DNA of 23,565 nucleotides, taken from the IMG/VR virus record IMGVR_UViG_3300020389_000003, positions 1-23,565 of that record. The stretch is one strand, 5' to 3'. The notes under the pieces are model-generated. The model was not told the origin of the DNA. It worked only from the letters and a program-made list of their open reading frames with translations, and did no database searches. The translations under genes were made by a program, and so were the position numbers. The stretch comes from a virus. This document shows, piece by piece, positions 16,181 through 22,219 of this stretch; positions within the stretch are counted from its first letter, which is position 1, and each line of letters begins with the position of its first letter.

Positions 16181-16453
16181 ATGGACGATGCACACTTGGA
16201 AGTTATCAAGGCGGAAATTCGCCGGCTCGAACAGAAGGTGGACGCGGTGCAGGATACGCTGGAAGCGCAACTGCGGCCGCTGGTCCAGCTATACCGTGGC
16301 AACGGCAAGCCGTCCCTTGAAGCCCGCGTTTTTCATGTTGAGCGGGAAGTGGATGACCAGACGAACAATACGCGCTGGGCGATTCGGTCAGCTGTTGCCG
16401 CGATGCTGGCAGCCCTGGGTACCGTCTTATGGTCAATCATCAGGCAGGGGTGA
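16181..16453 (+). CDS. Coiled-coil membrane protein, XhlA/holin-like layout
   Basis: 90 aa from the ATG at 16181; an upstream GTG at 16154 is inside the terminator and is rejected. Residues 1-45 form a coiled coil (IKAEIRRLEQKVDAVQDTLEA), and a C-terminal membrane helix is present (about residues 66-86, IRSAVAAMLAALGTVLWSII). Coiled coil plus one C-terminal membrane helix of this size resembles XhlA-type lysis accessory proteins, but homology is not shown. No good ribosome site is visible. Confidence 0.6.
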   Translation: MDDAHLEVIKAEIRRLEQKVDAVQDTLEAQLRPLVQLYRGNGKPSLEARVFHVEREVDDQTNNTRWAIRSAVAAMLAALGTVLWSIIRQG

Positions 16454-16466
16454 CAAAGGCAAACCG

Positions 16467-16589
16467 ATGAAGTTTTACAACTACTGCAAGGCTGTCTTAT
16501 GGCTGGCCGGCGTATTCGCTGCCGTATCAGTTGGCGTGCTATCCAGTATGCTGATATGGAAGATAGCAAAATGGTGGCGGGCGTTCTGA
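16467..16589 (+). CDS. Tiny membrane protein
   Basis: 40 aa (MKFYNYCKAVLWLAGVFAAV start). One central hydrophobic helix, aromatic and basic ends (KIAKWWRAF). The start has only a weak ribosome site. Being beside other small membrane genes suggests a lysis cluster, but the function is unknown. Confidence 0.5.
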   Translation: MKFYNYCKAVLWLAGVFAAVSVGVLSSMLIWKIAKWWRAF

Positions 16590-16669
16590 ATCAGTGTTGA
16601 CGCAATTGACATAAGACGATACGCTTTGACCGAACATAATAAACACTCTCGTTCGGAGCTAAGTAGTCA
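16590..16669 (+). promoter_or_regulatory. Probable early promoter/operator region
   Basis: 80 AT-richer bases before a block of regulator genes. TTGAC occurs at 16597, 16606 and 16626. One possible promoter is TTGACG (16597-16602), 17 bases, TACGCT (16620-16625); CATAAT at 16635-16640 is a better -10 but lacks a well-spaced -35. An inverted repeat CCGAAC (16630-16635) and GTTCGG (16651-16656) overlaps the GGAG ribosome site of the next gene. Operators or a 5-prime hairpin are both possible. Confidence 0.5.
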
Positions 16670-16900
16670 ATGGATGACGCAATCGGCAGGGCAGCCGCAG
16701 CAGCTGTTAGAGAATCTTACAACATAGCCCACCACCGGCAGCGGACGTTAAACGTAACGCTGACATCACGCCGGCAGGTACGCATTATGACGGACCCGAA
16801 ACGGCGCGCCGCGTTGGAAGCTGTGGCGACCAGGGAAGCGGGCCACCCAGTGGTATTTGAATTCCACTACCGGCCAGCGATGCCAGGGCGGCCGCGATGA
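16670..16900 (+). CDS. Uncharacterised small early protein
   Basis: 76 aa, first gene of the rightward early block. Ala-rich helical N-terminus (AIGRAAAAAVRES) followed by a basic middle and a VVFEFHYRP strand. I do not recognise it. The ATG has GGAG 11 bases upstream, partly within an inverted repeat. Its TGA overlaps the next ATG (ATGA). Confidence 0.65.
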   Translation: MDDAIGRAAAAAVRESYNIAHHRQRTLNVTLTSRRQVRIMTDPKRRAALEAVATREAGHPVVFEFHYRPAMPGRPR

Positions 16901-17085
16901 CCGTAACAGCAGAACAACTGCTGACCTTTGCGGAACTGGCGGCCCTGCTGCACGTTTCAAGGTCGACGGCAAGCCGGATGCTAAAAGCCGGCAATCTACC
17001 GCCCCACGTTCGCGTTGGTATGCGGCGGCGTTGGCGACGGCGGGACGTTGCAAGCTGGCTAGATACCCAGGGGGCAGGCAAATGA
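16897..17085 (+). CDS. Excisionase-like helix-turn-helix protein
   Basis: 62 aa. Matches the excisionase/HTH_17 pattern: LLTFAELAALLHVSRSTASR then MLKAGNLPPHVRVGMRRRWRRRDVASWL. Residues about 8-31 form the helix-turn-helix, and the RRRWRRRDV stretch is the typical wing. Without any integrase in the window it is more likely a transcription regulator than an excision factor. Both ends overlap neighbours by ATGA. Confidence 0.88.
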   Translation: MTVTAEQLLTFAELAALLHVSRSTASRMLKAGNLPPHVRVGMRRRWRRRDVASWLDTQGAGK

Positions 17086-17465
17086 TACAGCTGCAACTTT
17101 TCGGGGGGGGCGTTGGTTTAGGTGGCGGGCAGCATGGCGCAGGGCAGGACGCCGGCAAAGTGCTGTCCGTTGCCGCCAGCCGGCTGGCCCGCAGTACGGA
17201 CCCAGTTACCAGCCACCTGGCTGCCAGCAATGTAAGTGAAACCGGATCGGCAGCACGCTGGCAGCGGGTGGCCCTGGACCTGATACGGCGACGGCCAGGA
17301 ATGACAGCCCGCGAACTAGAGAACGCCGGCGGTTATGAAAACGGCCAGATTCGTAAGCGGCTGTTGGAAGTCATGCGGGGCGGCCTGATTCGCAAGGGCA
17401 CCGCCAGGACGTGCCGCGTTAGCGGCCGACAGGCAGCAACATGGTGGGCCAGCAATGTACGTTAA
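17082..17465 (+). CDS. Winged-helix DNA-binding protein
   Basis: 127 aa from the ATG at 17082 (overlapping the previous stop as ATGA); the frame is open farther upstream, but that part lies under another gene. The segment STDPVTSHLAASNV and the later LDLIRRRPGMTARELENAGG then IRKRLLEVMRGGLIRKGTAR are a familiar phage winged-helix pattern, with G..A.TWW at the end. The first 22 residues are Gly-rich and encoded by a G8 tract (17103-17110). Likely a regulator. Confidence 0.8.
   Translation: MIQLQLFGGGVGLGGGQHGAGQDAGKVLSVAASRLARSTDPVTSHLAASNVSETGSAARWQRVALDLIRRRPGMTARELENAGGYENGQIRKRLLEVMRGGLIRKGTARTCRVSGRQAATWWASNVR
17103..17110 (+). repeat. G8 tract inside the winged-helix gene
   Basis: Eight G residues starting 21 bases after the ATG at 17082. 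A one-base change here would shift the reading frame of nearly the whole protein. Confidence 0.8.
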
Positions 17466-17832
17466 ATGTAAACCGTGCCGCATCGCGTTTCACACCGTAG
17501 ACGACTACGCGAGCGGCCAGCGGCTACCCAGCATTAACCAATGCCCGAACTGCGACGGCCCTGTGGCGGAAACAAAAACCATCTACTACGGGCACCCAGA
17601 AATAGAAGCGAGTGCGGACCAGCGGGCAAAACTTAGTCACCGGCTGAACATGGCGAAAGCACTCTACAGCAGTCTGTATGAAGGGCTGGACCTGACACAG
17701 CAAACAGCAAAGGTGCAAGACCGTGCCTACCAGCTGTATTTGCATCTGATAATCGGGGGCGAAGAAAGCACGCCGGATGGAACAGCGGAAGCTGACACAA
17801 TTCGAACGCGCAGAAATACAGAAGCTACATAA
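17455..17832 (+). CDS. Zinc-ribbon protein of unknown function
   Basis: 125 aa. Cys5/Cys8 (VKCKPC) and Cys30/Cys33 (QCPNC) form a likely zinc ribbon at the N-terminus. A mostly helical middle follows (RLNMAKALYSSLYEGLDL), with a polar Thr/Arg end. It overlaps the previous gene by 11 bases and the next by 56. A nucleic-acid-binding role is an inference from the zinc ribbon. Confidence 0.7.
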   Translation: MYVKCKPCRIAFHTVDDYASGQRLPSINQCPNCDGPVAETKTIYYGHPEIEASADQRAKLSHRLNMAKALYSSLYEGLDLTQQTAKVQDRAYQLYLHLIIGGEESTPDGTAEADTIRTRRNTEAT

Positions 17833-18136
17833 ACAGGGTCTAAGCGTACACGCAATTGCACAAGTAATGGGACGACACCACGCAACCTGCTGGCGCGTGC
17901 TGAGCGGAGAAAGCCCGCGCGGGGGCGTGGTATCTGCCTGGCGTTGCAGCGGCTGCGGGGCAATGGTCAAAACGCAGGATTGTATGGCCTGCACAAAGCA
18001 GCGGGGACTAGATGAAAGCCGAAAACGAAACGCGGTCACAGCAAAACGATTCTGGCGTTACCTGCCCGTTGTCGTATGCAGGCAACGAATTGTTGACGCT
18101 GGGCTGGCAGGTGGCGATGGACCCGACCTGCGTTGA
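17777..18136 (+). CDS. Helix-turn-helix plus zinc-ribbon protein
   Basis: 119 aa. Residues 6-44 look like a resolvase-type helix-turn-helix (FERAEIQKLHKQGLSVHAIA then QVMGRHHATCWRVL). A CSGCGAMVKTQDCMAC zinc motif follows at about residues 57-72. The last third overlaps the next gene for 125 bases and looks less like a protein. The start lacks a strong ribosome site. Likely a small DNA-binding regulator. Confidence 0.6.
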   Translation: MEQRKLTQFERAEIQKLHKQGLSVHAIAQVMGRHHATCWRVLSGESPRGGVVSAWRCSGCGAMVKTQDCMACTKQRGLDESRKRNAVTAKRFWRYLPVVVCRQRIVDAGLAGGDGPDLR

Positions 18137-18368
18137 TATGGGCCGGCAGGGCAGGCCCATAAAGATGTACGAATGCCAGGCGTTGACTGCCTGGGCGGAT
18201 CAGGCACCTGAAGACGAACTGCGGCAATACCAACAGACAAGGGGATTTTCTGATGCCTATTTCGATACATGGAAAAGATTACACCACCGTGGCAGAACGG
18301 GTGTTGAAGATTCACAAGGACAAGCCGAATCAAGCGAGCATAACGACGAAGGTGCTGCAACTGAATGA
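18012..18368 (+). CDS. Uncharacterised acidic protein with large overlaps
   Basis: 118 aa, GGGGA before the ATG. No recognised family; the middle (VTCPLSYAGNELLTLGWQV) is followed by a mixed helical segment and an acidic, Ser-rich end. It overlaps the upstream frame by 125 bases and the annealing-protein gene by 116 bases. One of the three overlapping frames may be shorter than drawn. Its good ribosome site favours it being expressed. Confidence 0.5.
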   Translation: MKAENETRSQQNDSGVTCPLSYAGNELLTLGWQVAMDPTCVDMGRQGRPIKMYECQALTAWADQAPEDELRQYQQTRGFSDAYFDTWKRLHHRGRTGVEDSQGQAESSEHNDEGAATE

Positions 18369-18771
18369 TAAGTTTGTGTTGATGCAAGCACGGCTGACAA
18401 TCCGCGGTGACGAGCGGCAGACGTTTACCGGGCACGCTATCGAATTCCACGACACTAAAAACCAGCGGGCCGTCAATTTTGCCAGTGCTGTTGAGAACTG
18501 CGAAACGTCGGCCGTTGGCAGGGCGTTGGCGGCTGCCGGCTACTGCGGGACAGAATTTGCCAGTGCTAACGAAATGCAAAACGTGGAGGGCAAGACGAAC
18601 CGACGGGCAGCCCAGGCAAAGGCACCCGCAGTTGGAAAGCCTGCTGGCAAACCTGCTGGCAAACCTGCTGGCAAACCTGCTGGCAAGCCTGCACGGGCAC
18701 CAGCTGGCAAGAAAGCCCTGCGGTCACTAACGAAAGAAGAAGAAGCAGTTTTAAACGGTCTACCATTTTAG
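18253..18771 (+). CDS. Candidate single-strand annealing protein with GKPA-repeat linker
   Basis: 172 aa, AGGGGA ribosome site. The core (PISIHGKDYTTVAERVLKIH ... ENCETSAVGRALAAAGYCG) belongs to a widespread phage family beside SSB genes. A beta-beta-beta-alpha order and the helix with ETSAVGRALAAAGY resemble Rad52/Erf/Sak annealing proteins, but this is inference. A 12-bp repeat encodes GKPAGKPAGKPAGKPA, a flexible basic linker. The acidic end LTKEEEAVLNGLPF closes in Pro-Phe like an SSB tip. Its nearest downstream neighbour is SSB. Confidence 0.75.
   Translation: MPISIHGKDYTTVAERVLKIHKDKPNQASITTKVLQLNDKFVLMQARLTIRGDERQTFTGHAIEFHDTKNQRAVNFASAVENCETSAVGRALAAAGYCGTEFASANEMQNVEGKTNRRAAQAKAPAVGKPAGKPAGKPAGKPAGKPARAPAGKKALRSLTKEEEAVLNGLPF
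18640..18687 (+). repeat. Four tandem 12-bp repeats (CCTGCTGGCAAA)
   Basis: Three identical units at 18640-18675 and a fourth ending AAG at 18676-18687, each read as PAGK. Degenerate relatives flank it. The unit keeps the reading frame, so copy-number change only lengthens or shortens the linker of the annealing-protein candidate. Confidence 0.9.
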
Positions 18772-18781
18772 GGGAATAACA

Positions 18782-19174
18782 ATGGCGAATTTGAACATGG
18801 TACAGCTGATTGGCAACCTGACGCGGGATGTGGAGCTGCGGCAGACTGAAAGCGGTACGGCTGTCTGCACCCTGGGCGTAGCTGTCAACGAAAAGCGAAA
18901 AGACGGTACAGAAGACGTTGTTTTCGTAGATGTCACGTTATGGGAGCGGCAAGCCGAAGTGGCCGCTGAATATCTGGGCAAGGGCAGCCCAGTCTATATC
19001 GAGGGCCGGCTAAAGCTGGACAAGTGGCAGACGAAAGAAGGGGAAGCGCGGCAGATGCTGACAGTTACAGGCCGGCGCATGCAGATGCTGGGCAGCAAGC
19101 AGCAGCAGCAGACGGCGGTACAGGAACTACAGCAGCCGGCCGAAGCGTGGCCCCAGACAGATAACCCGTTTTGA
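18782..19174 (+). CDS. ssb: Single-stranded DNA-binding protein
   Basis: 130 aa. Classic OB-fold SSB: MVQLIGNLTRDVELRQTESG, CTLGVAVNE, then FVDVTLWERQAEVAAEYLGK and GSPVYIEGRL through residue about 105. A short Gln-rich linker follows, ending in QTDNPF, a weakly acidic version of the usual SSB tip that recruits partner enzymes. It protects ssDNA during replication and recombination. AGGGGAA precedes the ATG. Confidence 0.95.
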   Translation: MANLNMVQLIGNLTRDVELRQTESGTAVCTLGVAVNEKRKDGTEDVVFVDVTLWERQAEVAAEYLGKGSPVYIEGRLKLDKWQTKEGEARQMLTVTGRRMQMLGSKQQQQTAVQELQQPAEAWPQTDNPF

Positions 19175-19176
19175 CA

Positions 19177-19671
19177 ATGAAATACCAGATAGACCAATGC
19201 GAACTGGCGGCCTGCAAAGCTTGGGCGGTGCAGCTGATTGAATCGAGCCCGAACCGTGAACCGTATTGGACGGTGGCAAACTTCACAGCCGGCAAAATGG
19301 CGGAAGTTGCCGTGTCAAGCCGGCTGGGCGTTTGCCCGTCTTTCAGGTATGGCCCTGATGGCGGTATTGACATCACGTGGCACGGCCTGCGGCTGGACAT
19401 TAAAAGCACGTACAACGCCACCCATAATCTGTGTCTTGCTGAAAGCGTGCGCCCAGGTGGCGCAGACCTGTTCATTGCCTGTCACGTGGACCGCGGCACA
19501 AACGTGGTATCTGTGTGGGGCTGGCAGTTGGCAACCGTGGTATTTGCTGACGCGGAGCTGAAGCCCGGCAAGCGGCCCTATCGTATCTACCAGCGTTCGC
19601 TGCTGGTGCCTGGCGTGCCGCTAATCACAGAAGTAAGCAGACGAATAGAACTGGAAAAGGTGCCGTTCTAA
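19177..19671 (+). CDS. PD-(D/E)XK-fold nuclease, uncharacterised
   Basis: 164 aa from the ATG at 19177; a TTG at 19171 that overlaps the SSB stop is an alternative. The pattern Glu43 (GKMAEVAVSSRLG), Asp61/Asp65 (DGGIDITWHG), then Asp74-Ile-Lys76 (LRLDIKST) matches the PD-(D/E)XK nuclease core, as in restriction enzymes and recombination nucleases. It ends LEKVPF, the third Pro-Phe end in a row. Its place after SSB favours a replication or recombination role. The stop overlaps the next start (TAATG). Confidence 0.7.
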   Translation: MKYQIDQCELAACKAWAVQLIESSPNREPYWTVANFTAGKMAEVAVSSRLGVCPSFRYGPDGGIDITWHGLRLDIKSTYNATHNLCLAESVRPGGADLFIACHVDRGTNVVSVWGWQLATVVFADAELKPGKRPYRIYQRSLLVPGVPLITEVSRRIELEKVPF

Positions 19672-20552
19672 TGGATGGATACATAAAGCTCCACCGCAAG
19701 ATACTAGATAGCGCGGTATTCCAGTCACCTGCGTTATTAAAGGTCTGGACCTGGTGCCTGTTGCGGGCCAATTGGGCACCGCGGCAGCTAATGACTGGGC
19801 AAGTTCTAGAACCTGGGCAACTTATCTTGTCCTACAACCGGGCAGCCGATGCTCTGGATATGTCGAAAAGTACAGTTTTCAGACATATCAAAGCACTAGA
19901 GCAACTGGGCAACATTACGCTAAACGTGGAACGCAAATGGACCACCTTAACCCTTTGCCAGTGGCGGACTTATCAAGACGACGAAACGAAAGGTGGAACG
20001 ATAGCCGAACGCAAATGGAACGATAGCAGAACGCAAATGGAACGCCAGCCGAACGCAAATGGAACGATAGGCGAAACAGAAGAAGAAGGAAAGAAAGTAA
20101 GAAGGAAAGAAAGAAAGACAAAAGGGGGTGTTCTTTCATTTGATGAAATGAAGCTAGTGTTCAACGGCCGGCTGGATACTGACGTTGCACGGGCTGCCAT
20201 GCGTCAATGGATTGACTACCAGACAGCACGCGGTACGCCACCGCCCACCAGGGACGGGCCGCAGCTGATACTGGAACGCTATGCCGTCAGCGGCAGCAAT
20301 GCCCTGGCCCGCGATATCGAACATTGCATTGCCCAGAACTGGGCCGGCCTGTATCCACGCAAAGACACTGGTGGCGACGATCCACCGAAACCGCTACGCG
20401 ATGACCCAGCAGAAGCCTGGCAGAACATTCTGTTCCGGGTCCATAAGTGTGCCGGCCATGACATCAGCGACGGCCGTTGCCAATGCTGCAAGGTGCCGGC
20501 TGATTACATCGAACGGGCAGAACGCGAACTAGACCGAAACGGAGTGCTGTAG
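19671..20552 (+). CDS. Replication initiator, O/DnaD-like with internal iterons
   Basis: 293 aa. The N-terminus (GYIKLHRKILDSAVFQSPAL then LKVWTWCLLRAN) is the familiar phage replication-protein winged-helix opening, followed by a second helix-turn-helix (LDMSKSTVFRHIKALEQLG). Residues about 108-150 are a low-complexity Lys/Glu-rich linker encoded by DNA repeats (19985-20066) and a purine tract. The C-terminal half (VLSFDEMKLVFNGRLDTDVAR onward) has CQCC near the end. Like lambda O, it probably binds the iterons within its own gene and recruits the host helicase. No helicase or loader gene is present. Confidence 0.8.
   Translation: MDGYIKLHRKILDSAVFQSPALLKVWTWCLLRANWAPRQLMTGQVLEPGQLILSYNRAADALDMSKSTVFRHIKALEQLGNITLNVERKWTTLTLCQWRTYQDDETKGGTIAERKWNDSRTQMERQPNANGTIGETEEEGKKVRRKERKTKGGVLSFDEMKLVFNGRLDTDVARAAMRQWIDYQTARGTPPPTRDGPQLILERYAVSGSNALARDIEHCIAQNWAGLYPRKDTGGDDPPKPLRDDPAEAWQNILFRVHKCAGHDISDGRCQCCKVPADYIERAERELDRNGVL
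19929..20128. other. Candidate replication origin
   Basis: This region contains the iterons and, just after, a 51-base tract (20078-20128) that is all purine on the + strand except T at 20098 and C at 20119. The layout, iterons in the middle of the initiator gene next to an easily melted A-rich tract, parallels lambda ori in the O gene. Function is inferred. Confidence 0.65.
19985..20066 (+). repeat. 22-bp direct repeats (iterons) in the replication gene
   Basis: The 16-base core GAACGCAAATGGAACG occurs perfectly at 20007, 20029 and 20051, exactly 22 bases apart, with ATAGC/ATAGG spacers. A degenerate copy precedes them in register (TGGAACGATAGCC from 19994), and a 13-base match lies at 19929-19941. 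Because 22 is not divisible by three, the copies are read as ERKWND, RTQMER and PNANGT. Confidence 0.92.
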
Positions 20553-20810
20553 ATGACAATGGTAGACAAATACGAAGACATTATCGGACAGCTGAAAGCA
20601 GCAGAAACAATAGAACAGGGAATCGATGCCTGCTATGAGTTTTTTACGACGCTGCCAGATAGTACAGGTGACGAATTTATGGCGTTTATGTGCGGGGTTA
20701 CGTGGCGCAATGGGTTAGAGGAATCGCCGTCAGTGTTTGAAATGGTGGATTCGTTTATCAATATTCACCTGGCCGGAAAGCTGTACGGACAGATGCACAA
20801 AGGCGCATGA
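20553..20810 (+). CDS. Uncharacterised small protein
   Basis: 85 aa (MTMVDKYEDIIGQLKAAETI start; ATG at 20559 is possible). Mostly helical and acidic, with no recognised motif. Its 3-prime part overlaps a methyltransferase remnant in another frame, so the last 20 or so residues (from FINIHLAGKLYG) may be acquired by a deletion fusion. Function unknown. Confidence 0.6.
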   Translation: MTMVDKYEDIIGQLKAAETIEQGIDACYEFFTTLPDSTGDEFMAFMCGVTWRNGLEESPSVFEMVDSFINIHLAGKLYGQMHKGA

Positions 20811-21264
20811 GTACGTTTTCCTGATGACCAAATCGTCCAGGTATTACTATGACGCTGACGCGGTAAGGGAAAAGGCAGAATACGGGCGCAGAAAATGGTC
20901 GAGCGTGGAAGGTAACTTAGCGGCAGCCACAACGGCAGGTGATAAACGTCTACACCACGGCGTTAGAGTGTCGGCCAGCGTGACAGGTGCAGATCCATCA
21001 GCCGGCAGAAACCGGCGCAGCGTCTGGACGATTGCAACGGCACCCTATCCAGGGGCACATTTTGCCACGTTTCCGCCGGCACTGGTACAGCCCTGCATAA
21101 AGGCGGGCTGCCCAGAAGGCGGTACCGTACTGGATCCGTTCATGGGTAGCGGCACGACTGGCGACGTTGCCCTACGGCACAGCTGCAAGTTTATCGGCAT
21201 TGAACTGTCAGAAGAATACATCCAGCTGGCAATGAAACGATTTGACCAAAAGGTACTGTTTTAG
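20737..21264 (+). pseudogene. N-terminally truncated DNA methyltransferase (beta-class type)
   Basis: The frame gives 175 aa, with homologous-looking sequence from about residue 13 (PESCTDRCTKAHEYVFLMTK, then SSRYYYDADAVRE). In complete enzymes this is the middle of the protein, usually MPES.TDRPTKxHEYxFLL. AdoMet-binding motif I is present (LDPFMGSGTTGDVA), as is the final FIGIELSEEYI. The catalytic DPPY/SPPY motif expected in the missing N-terminal half is absent, as is a good start site. Most likely an inactive remnant; a split enzyme using a partner is a remote alternative. Confidence 0.75.
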
Positions 21265-21277
21265 AAGGCGGCAAATT

Positions 21278-21493
21278 ATGAAAGTGCGACTAATTAAGCC
21301 GGGGCATCGTAACCGGGTACGGATCATCGGCAACGCATGTGAGAACCTGCTTCACCTGGAAGCAATGGCGGCCGGCATGGGAATGCAGCGTGTGGGATTC
21401 GTCAAATTCTGGCTGCACGTGGCATTCTGGTGGCGGAAGAAACAAGGCAAAGGGCCGGACCTGTTCGACCAGGGCGACCCGGAACTAAACTAA
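21278..21493 (+). CDS. Uncharacterised small basic protein
   Basis: 71 aa from the ATG at 21278 (AGAAGGCGGC upstream), rather than from 21242, which lies in the methyltransferase remnant. Basic N-terminus (MKVRLIKPGHRNRVRIIGNA), helical middle with several Met and Trp residues, acidic end. No family recognised. Its stop overlaps the next start (TAATG). Confidence 0.65.
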   Translation: MKVRLIKPGHRNRVRIIGNACENLLHLEAMAAGMGMQRVGFVKFWLHVAFWWRKKQGKGPDLFDQGDPELN

Positions 21494-21846
21494 TGACAAA
21501 CGGTAGACGCAAAGGCAAGGACGCTGAACTAGAAGTAGCCGACAGGCTGCGCCGGCTGCTGCAAACCAAAGCGGAACGGTCACAGCAGTACAGCGGCATG
21601 GGCAGCGGGCCAGGTGACGTTATCGTATACGACACCCACGATAAACCGATGGACCTGGTGGTCGAAGTCAAACGGCGGGAACGGTACAGCGTTAACCAGC
21701 TAATCGAGTGGTGCCATCGGGCCAGCAGCGATGCAGGGGATTACAACCCTGCCATTGTCGTGCATCGTGGCAGCCGGCAGCCCTGGCTGGTGACAATGCA
21801 GCTAGACGATATAGCCGCATTCATTGATGAAATGGGCCGGCTGTAG
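21493..21846 (+). CDS. Holliday-junction-resolvase-like PD-(D/E)XK nuclease
   Basis: 117 aa from the ATG at 21493. Pattern: GRRKGKDAELEVADRLRRLL (acidic residue in helix 1), then GPGDVIVYD (Asp42) and MDLVVEVKRRERY (Glu58-x-Lys60). This is the layout of archaeal Hjc-like and VRR-type nucleases, which cut branched DNA. It could resolve recombination intermediates before packaging. The end helix (MQLDDIAAFIDEMGRL) is typical. Start overlaps the preceding stop. Confidence 0.8.
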   Translation: MTNGRRKGKDAELEVADRLRRLLQTKAERSQQYSGMGSGPGDVIVYDTHDKPMDLVVEVKRRERYSVNQLIEWCHRASSDAGDYNPAIVVHRGSRQPWLVTMQLDDIAAFIDEMGRL

Positions 21847-21976
21847 CGGGAAAAAAAGGCAAACTAATTCCCGATTTACTATGCTTACATGTATACCTGA
21901 AGGGCGATTTATACTAATATGTGGGTGCGGGAAAACCCGCGCAGCGGAAACTAAAAAGGAAACAAAAGGTAAAACA
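21847..21976 (+). promoter_or_regulatory. AT-rich intergenic region, possible promoter
   Basis: 130 bases with AT-rich segments. A -10-like TATACT (21910-21915) follows CTTACA (21884-21889), but the 20-base spacing is poor. A small hairpin GCGGG-AAAA-CCCGC lies at 21927-21940, and CGGGAAAA also occurs at the left edge. It probably drives the following two genes. AAAAGG precedes the next ATG. Confidence 0.35.
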
Positions 21977-22219
21977 ATGAAAATCGAAACGCTAAATTGG
22001 AACACCGGCTGCGAATACACACCGCAGGGGCAAATAGTGATGGCTGTCAAGGACGAGAGCGGCGATATTTTCTTCAATGATACTAGCCGCCGCATCTGGG
22101 GAAAATTAACGCGGGCTGTATCATTTTCAAGGGGCGCGATCATGCGTGAATACGATTCAGGCAACTATGAATGGATTAACCGCAATCAGTTACACGAGCT
22201 GTTTCCAGGGGTAAAGTGA
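21977..22219 (+). CDS. Uncharacterised small protein
   Basis: 80 aa from the ATG at 21977; the longer frame from 21824 crosses the intergenic region. Begins MKIETLNWNTGCEYTPQGQI and has a mostly beta layout with aromatic residues, ending HELFPGVK. No family recognised. Its TGA overlaps a GTG start of the next gene (GTGA), so the two are probably co-translated. Confidence 0.65.
   Translation: MKIETLNWNTGCEYTPQGQIVMAVKDESGDIFFNDTSRRIWGKLTRAVSFSRGAIMREYDSGNYEWINRNQLHELFPGVK

Noticed and set aside
16897-17085. Reading the excisionase-like gene as evidence of a temperate phage
   Set aside because: No integrase or attachment site is visible, and such small helix-turn-helix proteins often act only as regulators.
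21927-21940. GCGGG-AAAA-CCCGC hairpin as a terminator
   Set aside because: Only five base pairs and no T run after it on either strand.
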